Shown one piece after another: positions 6,986-13,821 of a stretch of DNA of 27,641 bases (within the stretch, counting starts at the first letter, position 1; every line of letters starts with the position of its first letter). The translations under genes and the position numbers were made by a program. This stretch comes from a virus. The notes below the pieces were generated by a model. It was given only the letters and a program-made list of their open reading frames with translations. It was not told the origin of the DNA and ran no database searches. Location of the stretch: IMG/VR virus record IMGVR_UViG_3300031772_000225, positions 1 to 27,641 of that record; one strand, written 5' to 3'.

Positions 6986-7753
6986 ATGCAAACTTCTTAC
7001 TCACAGGCGGCTCCGGTTGCCTTTCTCGGGATGAAGGCGGATTCCCGCTTCGATCATGTTGAAAGTAAAGTTGCGCTGGAAGAAATTCCGGTCGGTTTTG
7101 TTGTTACGAAGGCATTGGGGCTTGACAAGACGGTTATGCTCCCCGCAAAAAACAAAGCTGTTCAGACGTTCGACATTAACTTCGAGGCATCGAACTCTTG
7201 CGTTATCACGATCAATACCGTTGCGCTTACTGCGGTTGTCTATGCGTCAAGCCATGCTGTTACGATTGCTGCCGTTGCCGCGATGATCGCGACCGCAACC
7301 GGAGTGAAAACCTCAGTTGCTGACGCAAGTGCAAAAACGATCACCACGACCATGCTTCCAGGCTACGCGATTGCGATTGACGCAGTAGTAACCGGAGGGA
7401 CAAATCAGCCGGTTGACACAACGGTATACACTCTTGCCAATGATCTTGCAAAAGATGGTGGTATTGCTTTACATTCGCATACCATAGCACAGGAAGATGA
7501 CGGCACCGTTTCTTACAAAGCAACTGAAATGGTTAGTGTTCTTCGTCAAGGTTCGGCATACTGTATGGCAGAGGCGGCGATGACCTCGGATAGCGATGTT
7601 TACGTGAGACATACTGGTGCAACAACCGGAAAATACCTCGGCGCCGTTCGTGCGGATTCGGATTCCAGTTCATGTACTTTGTGGACTGGCGCAAGAGTAA
7701 AGAACGCCGTAACTGTTGCCGGTCCTGTACAGATCGAAATCAATTTACCGTAA
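6986..7753 (+). CDS. Capsid decoration (cement) protein
   Basis: A 255-residue protein with TAGGAG nine bases or so before ATG 6986. The start (SQAAPVAFLGMKADSRFDHVES) and the phrase EEIPVGFVVTK fit the N-terminus of phage cement/decoration proteins, and it lies between the protease-scaffold and major capsid genes, where these proteins are normally coded. Residues about 65-150 are Ala/Thr/Val-rich beta sequence and look like an inserted domain, which would explain why it is longer than the usual 110-150 residues. The C-terminus (VQIEINLP) is compact. It should bind the outside of the mature capsid and stabilise it. The role rests on position and N-terminal pattern. Confidence 0.65.
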   Translation: MQTSYSQAAPVAFLGMKADSRFDHVESKVALEEIPVGFVVTKALGLDKTVMLPAKNKAVQTFDINFEASNSCVITINTVALTAVVYASSHAVTIAAVAAMIATATGVKTSVADASAKTITTTMLPGYAIAIDAVVTGGTNQPVDTTVYTLANDLAKDGGIALHSHTIAQEDDGTVSYKATEMVSVLRQGSAYCMAEAAMTSDSDVYVRHTGATTGKYLGAVRADSDSSSCTLWTGARVKNAVTVAGPVQIEINLP

Positions 7754-7756
7754 ATA

Positions 7757-7813
7757 AATAAGTAAAAGTCGTAAACGTCAATAAGTAAAAGTCGTAAACG
7801 TCAATAAGTAAAA
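7757..7813 (+). repeat. 23-bp tandem repeat, about 2.5 copies, before the capsid gene
   Basis: A 23-bp unit beginning AATAAGTAAAAGTCG and ending TAAACGTC is present at 7757-7779 and 7780-7802, with an 11-base third partial copy at 7803-7813. It fills the 103-base gap between the decoration and major capsid genes and ends about 34 bases before the capsid ribosome site (ATAGGAG). It contains no good promoter or hairpin. It may be a leader element, a protein-binding array or replication slippage. Confidence 0.9.
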
Positions 7814-7856
7814 TTAATTCTTTACAAATGAAAAACAATTAACAATAGGAGTATTC

Positions 7857-8816
7857 ATGAAACCTGAAATTATCCATGCAACGAATCTTGACGCGAACGA
7901 AAGCGCTTTTTTTTCGCAGGAGTTACGTCATGTCAAGTCGAGGACCTATGACGTTTTGTACCCGGAATTTACCGCAGTCAGATTGATCCCCGTATCGACC
8001 GAAGCCGGACCGGGAGCCGAATCCATTACCTATCGTTCCTTCGACAGAGTTGGCCTGATGAAAATTATCAGCAATTACGCTGATGATCTTCCTCGATCTG
8101 ATGTCAAGGGGAAAGAATTCACTACTCCTGTTCGCTCTCTTGGTGGTTCTTACGGTTACTCCATTCAAGAAATCCGTGCCGCAATGAAAGCAGGTCGTCC
8201 ACTTTCTGCGATGAAGGCTTCCGCAGTTCGTCAAGCGAACGAATACGAAGTCAACCGTATTGCGTACTTTGCACGTACAAACAAGGAAGATTTTGCAGGA
8301 CTGCAAGGACTTCTTTATAATCCGAACACTACAAAAGGTGATCGTCCGAGCGGAAAAATCTGGATATCTGGAAATGCGACTGCCGACGAAATCGTCAAGG
8401 ATGTCAACTATGCAATCAATACGCCCCGCGCATTGTCACTTGGTGTTGAGAGAGTTGATACATGCCTGATGGGCATTGATAACTTCTCTCATATCTCAAG
8501 TATGCTGCGATCTTCGAACAGCGATACCACAATCCTTGAATTTTTACGCCGCGTCCATCCGGGTGTATTGTTCGATGGGATTCCGGAACTTTCAGCAGTT
8601 ACTCCGAAACCGTCTGCTCCGACCGGTAGCGGTACAACTAATGTACTGATTGCTTACCGCAGGAGCCCGGACAAATTGACACTGGAGATTCCTCAAATGT
8701 TTGAACAGTTTCCGGCACAGGAACGCGGGCTGGAGTATGTTGTGCCTTGTCATTCGAGAATCGGCGGAGTATTAATTTACTACCCGATTTCAATTTATGT
8801 GATGGAAGGCGTATAA
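7857..8816 (+). CDS. Major capsid protein (DUF2184-type, HK97 fold)
   Basis: A 319-residue coat protein starting at ATG 7857 after ATAGGAG. The N-terminal part (FFSQELRHVKSRTYDVLYPEF, then TAVRLIPVSTEAGPGAESITY) and VGLMKIISNYADDLPRSDV form the pattern seen in DUF2184 coat proteins; YSIQEIRAAMKAGRPLSAMKA and ANEYEVNRIAYF correspond to the spine-helix region, and ERGLEYVVPCHSRIGGVLIYYP to the C-terminal P-domain. Length and position after protease-scaffold and cement genes are right. Codon use looks richer in G/C third positions than in the tail genes, as expected for the most abundant product (judged by eye). Confidence 0.9.
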   Translation: MKPEIIHATNLDANESAFFSQELRHVKSRTYDVLYPEFTAVRLIPVSTEAGPGAESITYRSFDRVGLMKIISNYADDLPRSDVKGKEFTTPVRSLGGSYGYSIQEIRAAMKAGRPLSAMKASAVRQANEYEVNRIAYFARTNKEDFAGLQGLLYNPNTTKGDRPSGKIWISGNATADEIVKDVNYAINTPRALSLGVERVDTCLMGIDNFSHISSMLRSSNSDTTILEFLRRVHPGVLFDGIPELSAVTPKPSAPTGSGTTNVLIAYRRSPDKLTLEIPQMFEQFPAQERGLEYVVPCHSRIGGVLIYYPISIYVMEGV

Positions 8817-8869
8817 TAACGCTTTTCATTACTTGACAAATAACTTTAATTGATAAGTGAGGAGAAAAT

Positions 8870-9283
8870 ATGTTAGTCAGAAGCAAACTTCCATTCATTC
8901 TTACAGTTGCGGGTATCGTTATATACCCTGGACTCAATGAATTTTCCGACGTTATCGGAGAAAAGCTTTCGAATAGTGATTACTTCAAAGAGAAGCAAAA
9001 AGAAAGTAATCTGGAAGTTGTCGAGGTGGACTCGATTGACAAAGAGAAAATTGAGGAATTGGATTTGAACGGTCACCCGATTGTTGGCACAATTTTTATG
9101 TCCAGCGCGGAGGATGCGGTCGAACTTATCAACGAACTTTTCATAATTGGAGATTTACGTCTCATTCTTGAAAAAGAGAATTTACGGAAACCAAAGAGAA
9201 AGAAAGTTCTTGATGCTGTGCAACGTCAGATCGCAAAATTGACGGAAGATAGAAAAGAAGAAAAGAAAGCCGATAACGAGTAG
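8870..9283 (+). CDS. Head-neck region protein, unknown
   Basis: A 137-residue protein starting at ATG 8870 after GAGGAG. It opens with RSKLPFILTVAGIVIYPGLNEF, a short beta-rich segment often found in small proteins coded just after capsid genes, and ends in a long charged helix rich in K and E (KPKRKKVLDAVQRQIAKLTE). The hydrophobic N-terminus contains strand-forming residues broken by PG and is not a convincing signal peptide. It may be a capsid- or connector-associated protein. No named family is recognised. Confidence 0.6.
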   Translation: MLVRSKLPFILTVAGIVIYPGLNEFSDVIGEKLSNSDYFKEKQKESNLEVVEVDSIDKEKIEELDLNGHPIVGTIFMSSAEDAVELINELFIIGDLRLILEKENLRKPKRKKVLDAVQRQIAKLTEDRKEEKKADNE

Positions 9284-9292
9284 ATTATTCTC

Positions 9293-9679
9293 ATGATGCC
9301 AGTTATTGAAATTATTACATTGAGAGCCCCGCAGTTTGCGGCTATTCCGCGACTTGCGGGGCTTATTACTCTTTCAACTTCGTTGACAAGTGCTTCTCTT
9401 TTTAAAGACAAGTATAACTATGCAGTAGCTTTGCGAGTAATGCATTGGTTAACAAAAGAGCAAATTGATGGAGGGAATTTGACTACGATCTCTGGTATAA
9501 GCACACCCGGAGCGATTTCAAGCGAATCCGAGGGCGAAACCTCGCGAAGCTACGCGGTTTCTTCGTCCAGCGGTATGGGAAGTTTTGAAGATTTGAAAAC
9601 AACGGGATTTGGGAAAGAACTATTTCAATTGATACGCGGGTGTTCGTTTAGTCCGCGTACCAGAATAATGGTTGATTAA
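9293..9679 (+). CDS. Head-tail adaptor (DUF4054-like)
   Basis: A 128-residue protein. The core pattern is a helical bundle start (FAAIPRLAGLITLSTSLTSAS), then YNYAVALRVMHWLTKEQ, a Ser/Gly-rich loop with ISSESEGETSRSYA, and the closing DLKTTGFGKELFQLIRGCS, where GFGKELFQLIRG is the DUF4054 hallmark. Proteins of this kind form the first adaptor ring below the portal. Two adjacent ATG codons (9293, 9296) are possible starts; the ribosome site is weak. The position two genes after the capsid gene supports the call. Confidence 0.8.
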   Translation: MMPVIEIITLRAPQFAAIPRLAGLITLSTSLTSASLFKDKYNYAVALRVMHWLTKEQIDGGNLTTISGISTPGAISSESEGETSRSYAVSSSSGMGSFEDLKTTGFGKELFQLIRGCSFSPRTRIMVD

Positions 9680-9683
9680 TACA

Positions 9684-10172
9684 ATGCGATATACACAAGT
9701 CATAGATCATAAGCACTCTTTATTTAGGGGAGAGCTTGACAAGATGAAAGGCAGCTTTACAAAAGTTGGTTTTCCATCGAATGGTACTGTTGATAAAGGG
9801 AACAAAATACGAAAAGATCAACCAGTGGGCATGACTGAAGTAGCGCAAGTTGCCGCGGTTCAGGAGTTCGGCGCTCCTGCAAAAAATATACCAGAACGTT
9901 CTTTTGTTCGTTCTTCGTTTGATGAAAGTTTGCCAAGATTGTTGACAATAAGAGATAGAGAGTATCTCAAAATTATAAATCAAAAAAGTACGGTTGAAAG
10001 GTCATTGGGATTAATGGGAGAATTTGGAGTTTCACAAATGAGGGGAAAAATTAGGGATACTTATACCCCGCCTAATTCACCGCGAACGGTTGCTCGTAAA
10101 GGCTCGTCGCATCCATTAATTGATACAGCACAAATGATACAATCAATCCAACATACGGAGACTATATCATGA
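9684..10172 (+). CDS. Tail completion / HK97 gp10-like protein
   Basis: A protein of about 162 residues. ATG 9684 is preferred; TTG 9672, in the same frame and overlapping the previous gene, is an alternative. The diagnostic stretch is VAQVAAVQEFGAPAKNIPER followed by SFVRSSFDE, the pattern by which gp10-like tail completion proteins are recognised (an AVQEFG... IPERPF core). The C-terminal part has YTPPNSPRTVARKGSSHPLID and DTAQMIQSIQH, also usual in this group. The role would be joining the finished tail tube to the neck. It lies between the adaptor and stopper genes. No Shine-Dalgarno site is clear, so translation is probably coupled to the upstream gene. Confidence 0.75.
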   Translation: MRYTQVIDHKHSLFRGELDKMKGSFTKVGFPSNGTVDKGNKIRKDQPVGMTEVAQVAAVQEFGAPAKNIPERSFVRSSFDESLPRLLTIRDREYLKIINQKSTVERSLGLMGEFGVSQMRGKIRDTYTPPNSPRTVARKGSSHPLIDTAQMIQSIQHTETIS

Positions 10173-10504
10173 GTTTTCGTATAAATACATTGACTGTAAC
10201 TCGTTTTGCAAGTGATACGATGACAAAAGGAAGGTATGTTGTCGGAACGTCAAGTACGTTTACAATTCAAGCAAGTATACATAATGTCAACGGAAAAGAT
10301 TTACTTGCTTTACCAGAAGGAAGAAGGGAAGCGGAAGCAAAAAAGATATTTACAAGCGATAGTTTAAATACTGTTGGGGGTGCTCGACCGGATCAGGTTA
10401 CAATTGACGGATCGAATTTTGAAGTTATTCAAAAATTTGATCATACAAAAAATGGAGTTTTGGTACATTATAAATATATCCTATCAAAGATAGTTTCGAA
10501 ATGA
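10169..10504 (+). CDS. Head-closure (stopper-like) protein
   Basis: A 111-residue beta-rich protein joined to both neighbours by ATGA overlaps (10169-10172 and 10501-10504). The features are RYVVGTSSTFTIQASIHNV, KDLLALPEGRREAEAKKIFT and DQVTIDGSNFEVIQKFDH, followed by a closing strand (VLVHYKYILSK). LPEGRREAEAKKIFT followed by an ID-G-x-x-x-EV strand is a familiar pattern of short neck proteins that plug the portal channel. The function is inferred from this pattern and gene order (adaptor, completion, stopper, terminator). Confidence 0.65.
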   Translation: MSFRINTLTVTRFASDTMTKGRYVVGTSSTFTIQASIHNVNGKDLLALPEGRREAEAKKIFTSDSLNTVGGARPDQVTIDGSNFEVIQKFDHTKNGVLVHYKYILSKIVSK

Positions 10505-11067
10505 TCACGGAAGAAACCTTACAAGATAAGATTTATGATTGGATGATTTTACAATTTCCAACAGCGCGAATAATTTGGGAAAATCCGACAGTAACACCAG
10601 CAGCAAGGCCTGATTTACCGTATTTTTCTCTACTTATTAAGTCTTTGACGGCAGAGGGACGGGACTATACTTCTCAGCCAAATGTACTAAGAACGGCTTC
10701 GATCACCGGTAACAGATTATTTGTGCTTTCGGTGAGCTATTCTGGTCAAAATTCTTTATCAGTCATTGAATCGTTATTAACATTGCTTGTAAAACAAGAA
10801 ACTACGGATTATTTTCAGGACAATATTGGCGGTGGCTTCAGAGAATGTCGGGGAATTTTTAATCTTGACGCTTTACGAGAAAAGCGATGGGAACATAGAA
10901 CAACCGGAGATTTTGTTTTTATGATAGCTTCAAGAATAGATTTTACACAAGAGACTATCGAGGCTGTTGAAGTTACTGGAGATATTTATGGAGTAAAAAA
11001 TGAACCGAAACACACTCTTATAAGTCAAGGTGAGAAATACGAACCGGAACCGCAGCCAGAACCATAA
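10501..11067 (+). CDS. Neck / tail terminator protein (LIC_12616-like)
   Basis: A 188-residue protein with the ATGA overlap to the stopper gene. It begins TEETLQDKIYDWMILQFPTARIIW and continues with RPDLPYFSLLIKSL, SVSYSGQNSLSVIESLLTLLV and NLDALREKRWEHRTTGDFVFM, the layout of the LIC_12616/gp12-type neck terminator family. It should cap the tail tube and sheath and bind the neck. The last residues (EKYEPEPQPEP) form a short Pro/Glu repeat tail that is probably unstructured. It lies directly before the sheath gene, the expected location for a terminator. Confidence 0.8.
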   Translation: MITEETLQDKIYDWMILQFPTARIIWENPTVTPAARPDLPYFSLLIKSLTAEGRDYTSQPNVLRTASITGNRLFVLSVSYSGQNSLSVIESLLTLLVKQETTDYFQDNIGGGFRECRGIFNLDALREKRWEHRTTGDFVFMIASRIDFTQETIEAVEVTGDIYGVKNEPKHTLISQGEKYEPEPQPEP

Positions 11068-11094
11068 AATTTTATTTACTTAGGAGGAATTATT

Positions 11095-12171
11095 ATGAGC
11101 AGTATTTTTAGTGTTGCACAAGTAAACATTGACCGAGAAACAAAGCCGATATCTCAGGCCTCATTTGGTACCGTTCTTATTGTTGGACCGAACCCAACAT
11201 TCTCAGATCGTATTGAATATTTTACCGACTTATCCGCGATAGCCGCGGTATTGACTGGCGGAATAACTTCACTTGAGTATCTTGCCGCAAAAGCCATTTT
11301 CTCGCAATCACCGGTTGTCGAAAAAGTGGCAATTGGCAAAAAACTGGTAGGTGATGCTAACTACGCAGAGGCACTTGACACCGTAAAAGCATCGGACAAC
11401 GGATGGTATGGTCTTATTGCTGCAACCAGAACACAGGCGGAGCAGGTTTCAGCCGCTGGTTGGGCATTGTCAAATGAGAAATTTTGTTCGGTTGCCGCCG
11501 CGACTGCAAACATTATTGACACAACGGATGCAAACGACACGACAACGCTTGCTGCTGTTTTGAAAGCAGCGTCAAACTATCGAACATCATGTTTTTATTC
11601 CGCTGTTGCGGCGACTGAATTTGTAGACGCGGGTTATTTAGGGAAAATACTTCCGTACACTCCCGGCACATACTCAGGAGCATACAAAACGATTTCCGGA
11701 GTTACTGTTGATAAATTGACACCTACGCAATCTATAAACGCTCACACCAAATTCTGTAATACGTATGAGGAAATGGGCGCACAGAATAAAACATTTTTTG
11801 GGTATGTATCCGACGGTGACTATTCTGATACAATTATTTTCATTGACTGGTTGCGGTCACGAATTGCGGAAAATATTTATGTGATGCTCAACAATGTGAA
11901 AAAAATTCCAATCAACGATAACGGTATTGGTATGATAGAATCCGCGGTTCGTCAAATATTAGAAATTGGTCAATCGAACGGAGCAATAACGGAAACCGCT
12001 TTTGATCCGACTACCAAAGAACAGGTTGGTGGATTCAAAATTATTGTCCCTCGCGCTTCAAGCATAACGTTAGTTGATAAGACGGCAAGATTTTTGCAAG
12101 GCGTTAAATTCGTATGCTGGTATTCTGGCGCAATTCACACCGTGAGAATTGACGGAACGGTAACATTATAA
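11095..12171 (+). CDS. Contractile tail sheath protein (DUF3383)
   Basis: A 358-residue sheath subunit with AGGAGG before ATG 11095. It begins FSVAQVNIDRETKPISQASFG and continues TVLIVGPNPTF, EYLAAKAIFSQSP and VEKVAIGKK, the DUF3383 pattern; the middle has an Ala-rich variable domain, and the C-terminal region (EIGQSNGAITETAFD, FKIIVPRASSITLVDKTAR, GAIHTVRIDGTVTL) holds the conserved sheath core with the arm strand that links neighbouring subunits. Its presence identifies the particle as a myovirus. It is followed directly by the tube gene, the universal sheath-tube order. Confidence 0.92.
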   Translation: MSSIFSVAQVNIDRETKPISQASFGTVLIVGPNPTFSDRIEYFTDLSAIAAVLTGGITSLEYLAAKAIFSQSPVVEKVAIGKKLVGDANYAEALDTVKASDNGWYGLIAATRTQAEQVSAAGWALSNEKFCSVAAATANIIDTTDANDTTTLAAVLKAASNYRTSCFYSAVAATEFVDAGYLGKILPYTPGTYSGAYKTISGVTVDKLTPTQSINAHTKFCNTYEEMGAQNKTFFGYVSDGDYSDTIIFIDWLRSRIAENIYVMLNNVKKIPINDNGIGMIESAVRQILEIGQSNGAITETAFDPTTKEQVGGFKIIVPRASSITLVDKTARFLQGVKFVCWYSGAIHTVRIDGTVTL

Positions 12172-12212
12172 TCAGTTAACAGATAAGAAAATATCTACTA
12201 AGGAGAAAAATT

Positions 12213-12647
12213 ATGTCATTAAGTACTTATGTGCCGGAGGATATCCTTGTAATCATTGGTGGTGCGATTATGAGTGGATTCGGTGACGGGACTTTTGTCG
12301 TAGTCGAAAGAGATGAGGATACTTTTTCCAAAAAAACTGGCGCGAATGGTCGCACAACCAGAACGAAAAGTTCTAACAAATCTGGCTCGATTACGCTTAC
12401 TTTACAACAGACAAGCCCAAGCAATGATATTCTTTCCGCTATTCACGCAATTGACGAACAGACTGGTAACGGGGTTGTGCCTGTGCTTATTAAAGACAAG
12501 CGCGGAACAAGCATACATTCTTCTCCAGCGGCATGGGTCAAAAAGCCGGCATCTGCGAGTTATGCGAAGGAGTCGGAAGATCGCGAATGGGTTTTGGATT
12601 GCGCCGATCTCGAAGGACATGTTGGAGGAAATCCAACTTTCGGATAA
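12213..12647 (+). CDS. Tail tube protein (DUF3277)
   Basis: A 144-residue protein with AAGGAG before ATG 12213. The sequence YVPEDILVIIGGAIMSGFGDG followed by TFVVVERDEDTFSKKTGANG and TRTKSSNKSGSITLTLQQTS is the DUF3277 tail-tube pattern; DREWVLDCADLEGHVGGNPTF closes the beta barrel. It polymerises into the inner tube that the sheath drives through the host envelope. The length is normal for the family and the position after the sheath gene supports it. Confidence 0.92.
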   Translation: MSLSTYVPEDILVIIGGAIMSGFGDGTFVVVERDEDTFSKKTGANGRTTRTKSSNKSGSITLTLQQTSPSNDILSAIHAIDEQTGNGVVPVLIKDKRGTSIHSSPAAWVKKPASASYAKESEDREWVLDCADLEGHVGGNPTFG

Positions 12648-12718
12648 AAACAAATTAACAAGAGCGAAATTTTTTATTTTTAGCTTTCATCGACTTTCAT
12701 ATAAAACCAGGACAGGTT

Positions 12719-13282
12719 ATGGCTTACAAAACGATCGAATTGACTTTAAAGAACGCAGAAGAAAAAGATGTAAGCGTTCTCATTTCTACATTCCCGGCAC
12801 GACAAGGGATACAGATACAAGCACAACTCGCCTCTATCTTAACATCATCTGGTGTTGCTCTCTTTTCAATGTTTGGCTCAAGTGATGAGGAAAAGGTTTC
12901 AAAAGAGACGATAAAACAGTTGGAAACATTGGATATAGCAACAACCGGAGAAGTTGACAAAGAAAAAAGTTCTCTATTATCAAGGTCTATGGATTTTTCA
13001 AAGGTGGACATCGAGGCGGTCGCAAGACTGCTTGTAAACAATCTTGATAAAAGAAAAGTTACTGATTTATTAATTGAGATTTGTTCGTCTGTTGTAATTG
13101 ACGGAAAGCAACTTGCAAAGGGTAATAATATTTTCGATGAAACTTTCTCTGGAGAATATGGTTTACTGTTTGAAGTTATTTCTGAAGTGCTGAAAGTGAA
13201 TTTTGGAAGTTTTTTCTCCAAAGGCAGTATTGGAAAAATCCTTTTCGCTCTCAGAGCAAAAATCCCAACACTGCCAAAATAG
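12719..13282 (+). CDS. Tail assembly chaperone, 0-frame product (G-like)
   Basis: A 187-residue protein lying between the tube and the tape measure gene, the standard slot for the lambda G/GT-type tail assembly chaperone. It is mostly helical, with SVLISTFPARQGIQIQAQLA near the start and, near the end, FSGEYGLLFEVISEVLKVNF followed by GSFFSKGSIG, a pattern shared by TAC proteins of myoviruses. AGGACAGG precedes ATG 12719. The gene contains a canonical -1 slippery heptamer at 13210-13216, and an overlapping -1 frame stays open to 13476, so a longer frameshift product is expected. The chaperone coats the tape measure protein and recruits tube subunits. Confidence 0.82.
   Translation: MAYKTIELTLKNAEEKDVSVLISTFPARQGIQIQAQLASILTSSGVALFSMFGSSDEEKVSKETIKQLETLDIATTGEVDKEKSSLLSRSMDFSKVDIEAVARLLVNNLDKRKVTDLLIEICSSVVIDGKQLAKGNNIFDETFSGEYGLLFEVISEVLKVNFGSFFSKGSIGKILFALRAKIPTLPK
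13210..13216 (+). promoter_or_regulatory. -1 ribosomal frameshift site
   Basis: The heptamer T TTT TTC is in the correct phase for X XXY YYZ slippage: the 0-frame codons are AGT TTT TTC (Ser-Phe-Phe). It lies 63 bases before the 0-frame stop codon (TAG 13280-13282) and inside the only zone where the -1 frame is open (13186-13476). A short AAAGG/CCTTT pairing (13220-13224 with 13240-13244) lies just downstream, but it is too close and weak to be called a stimulator. A second, less canonical option is AAA before the stop itself (CCA AAA TAG, 13274-13282). Confidence 0.65.
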
Positions 13283-13476
13283 AAAAAATAAATCGACTAT
13301 TCAGCGATATTGATCCGAGATTATTATTGGAGTGGCCACTTTGGAGATTAGTTTTACTTGACAAAGTGGCAACACTTCGGGAGTTGGAAACTACTTGGGA
13401 TATGGACGATTTAACAAGAGCGAATACGTTGCTTGACATAAAGGCAAGATGTGAAGAAATACTCTGTGAAAAGTAA
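13216..13476 (+). CDS. Tail assembly chaperone, -1 frameshift extension (T-like)
   Basis: In the -1 frame relative to the chaperone gene the sequence is open from 13186 to TAA 13474-13476 with no credible start of its own. It codes for DIDPRLLLEWPLWRLVLLDK, then a helix with LRELETTWDMDDLTRANTLL and a Cys-containing tail. The helical DPRLLLEW... start and a domain of about 65 residues match the T extensions that bind the tape measure protein. Slippage at 13210-13216 would give a fusion of 252 residues (166 from the 0-frame plus 86). The extension is visible in the sequence; the frameshift is inferred from known tail-chaperone biology. Confidence 0.7.
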   Translation, partial: LQRQYWKNPFRSQSKNPNTAKIEKINRLFSDIDPRLLLEWPLWRLVLLDKVATLRELETTWDMDDLTRANTLLDIKARCEEILCEK

Positions 13477-13541
13477 ATGAAATTAATCGTATTGATTAAT
13501 AACAAATAGACAGTTGTACATTTTGAAGAGATGAGGAAATT

Positions 13542-13820
13542 GTGGATACAATAACAGTGGGAATTGTGTGCTCATCAATTAGCGCACTAATAACATTTTT
13601 TGTCACTACTGTTGCACAGCGTTCAATTTATGAAGAACTATCAAAAAAGTCAACAAAACACCATATTGATTATCATCACGACGGTAAATCCGTGCATGAT
13701 TTTATATCAGAGCATACAAAAGCGTGTAAAGCCCCTGCTGAGATAGATCGTTTAAAAATTGGTATTGTTTTTCTTGTTGGTCAAATGGGGGGAGATCCTC
13801 AAAAGATGGGACTTCTCTAA
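13542..13820 (+). CDS. Small membrane-anchored protein before the tape measure
   Basis: A 92-residue protein with GTG start at 13542, set by a GAGGA site about 6 bases upstream. The N-terminus carries one strong membrane helix (VGIVCSSISALITFFVTTVA, residues about 6-25). The rest is a soluble segment with an unusual His-rich stretch (KHHIDYHHDG) and Cys63 (HTKACKAP). It sits between the chaperone extension and the tape measure gene, where most phages have no membrane protein. The His/Cys spacing could bind a metal, but no family is recognised. Confidence 0.6.
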   Translation: MDTITVGIVCSSISALITFFVTTVAQRSIYEELSKKSTKHHIDYHHDGKSVHDFISEHTKACKAPAEIDRLKIGIVFLVGQMGGDPQKMGLL

Positions 13821-13821
13821 T

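Noticed and set aside
8833-8855. TTGACA in the gap after the capsid gene as a promoter
   Set aside because: There is no -10-like hexamer at 15-18 bases; TTGACA is common throughout the window.
12313-12885. 190-codon + strand frame across the tube and chaperone genes
   Set aside because: It is in another frame of two well-supported genes, has no ribosome site and shows no folded-protein pattern.
12724-13221. 165-codon - strand frame opposite the chaperone gene
   Set aside because: Antisense shadow: Ser-rich translation, no ribosome site, and the + strand gene is well supported.
13759-13821. TTG 13759 as the tape measure start
   Set aside because: It would overlap the upstream gene and add a hydrophobic leader not typical for the family. 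ATG 13822 directly after the upstream stop is simpler.
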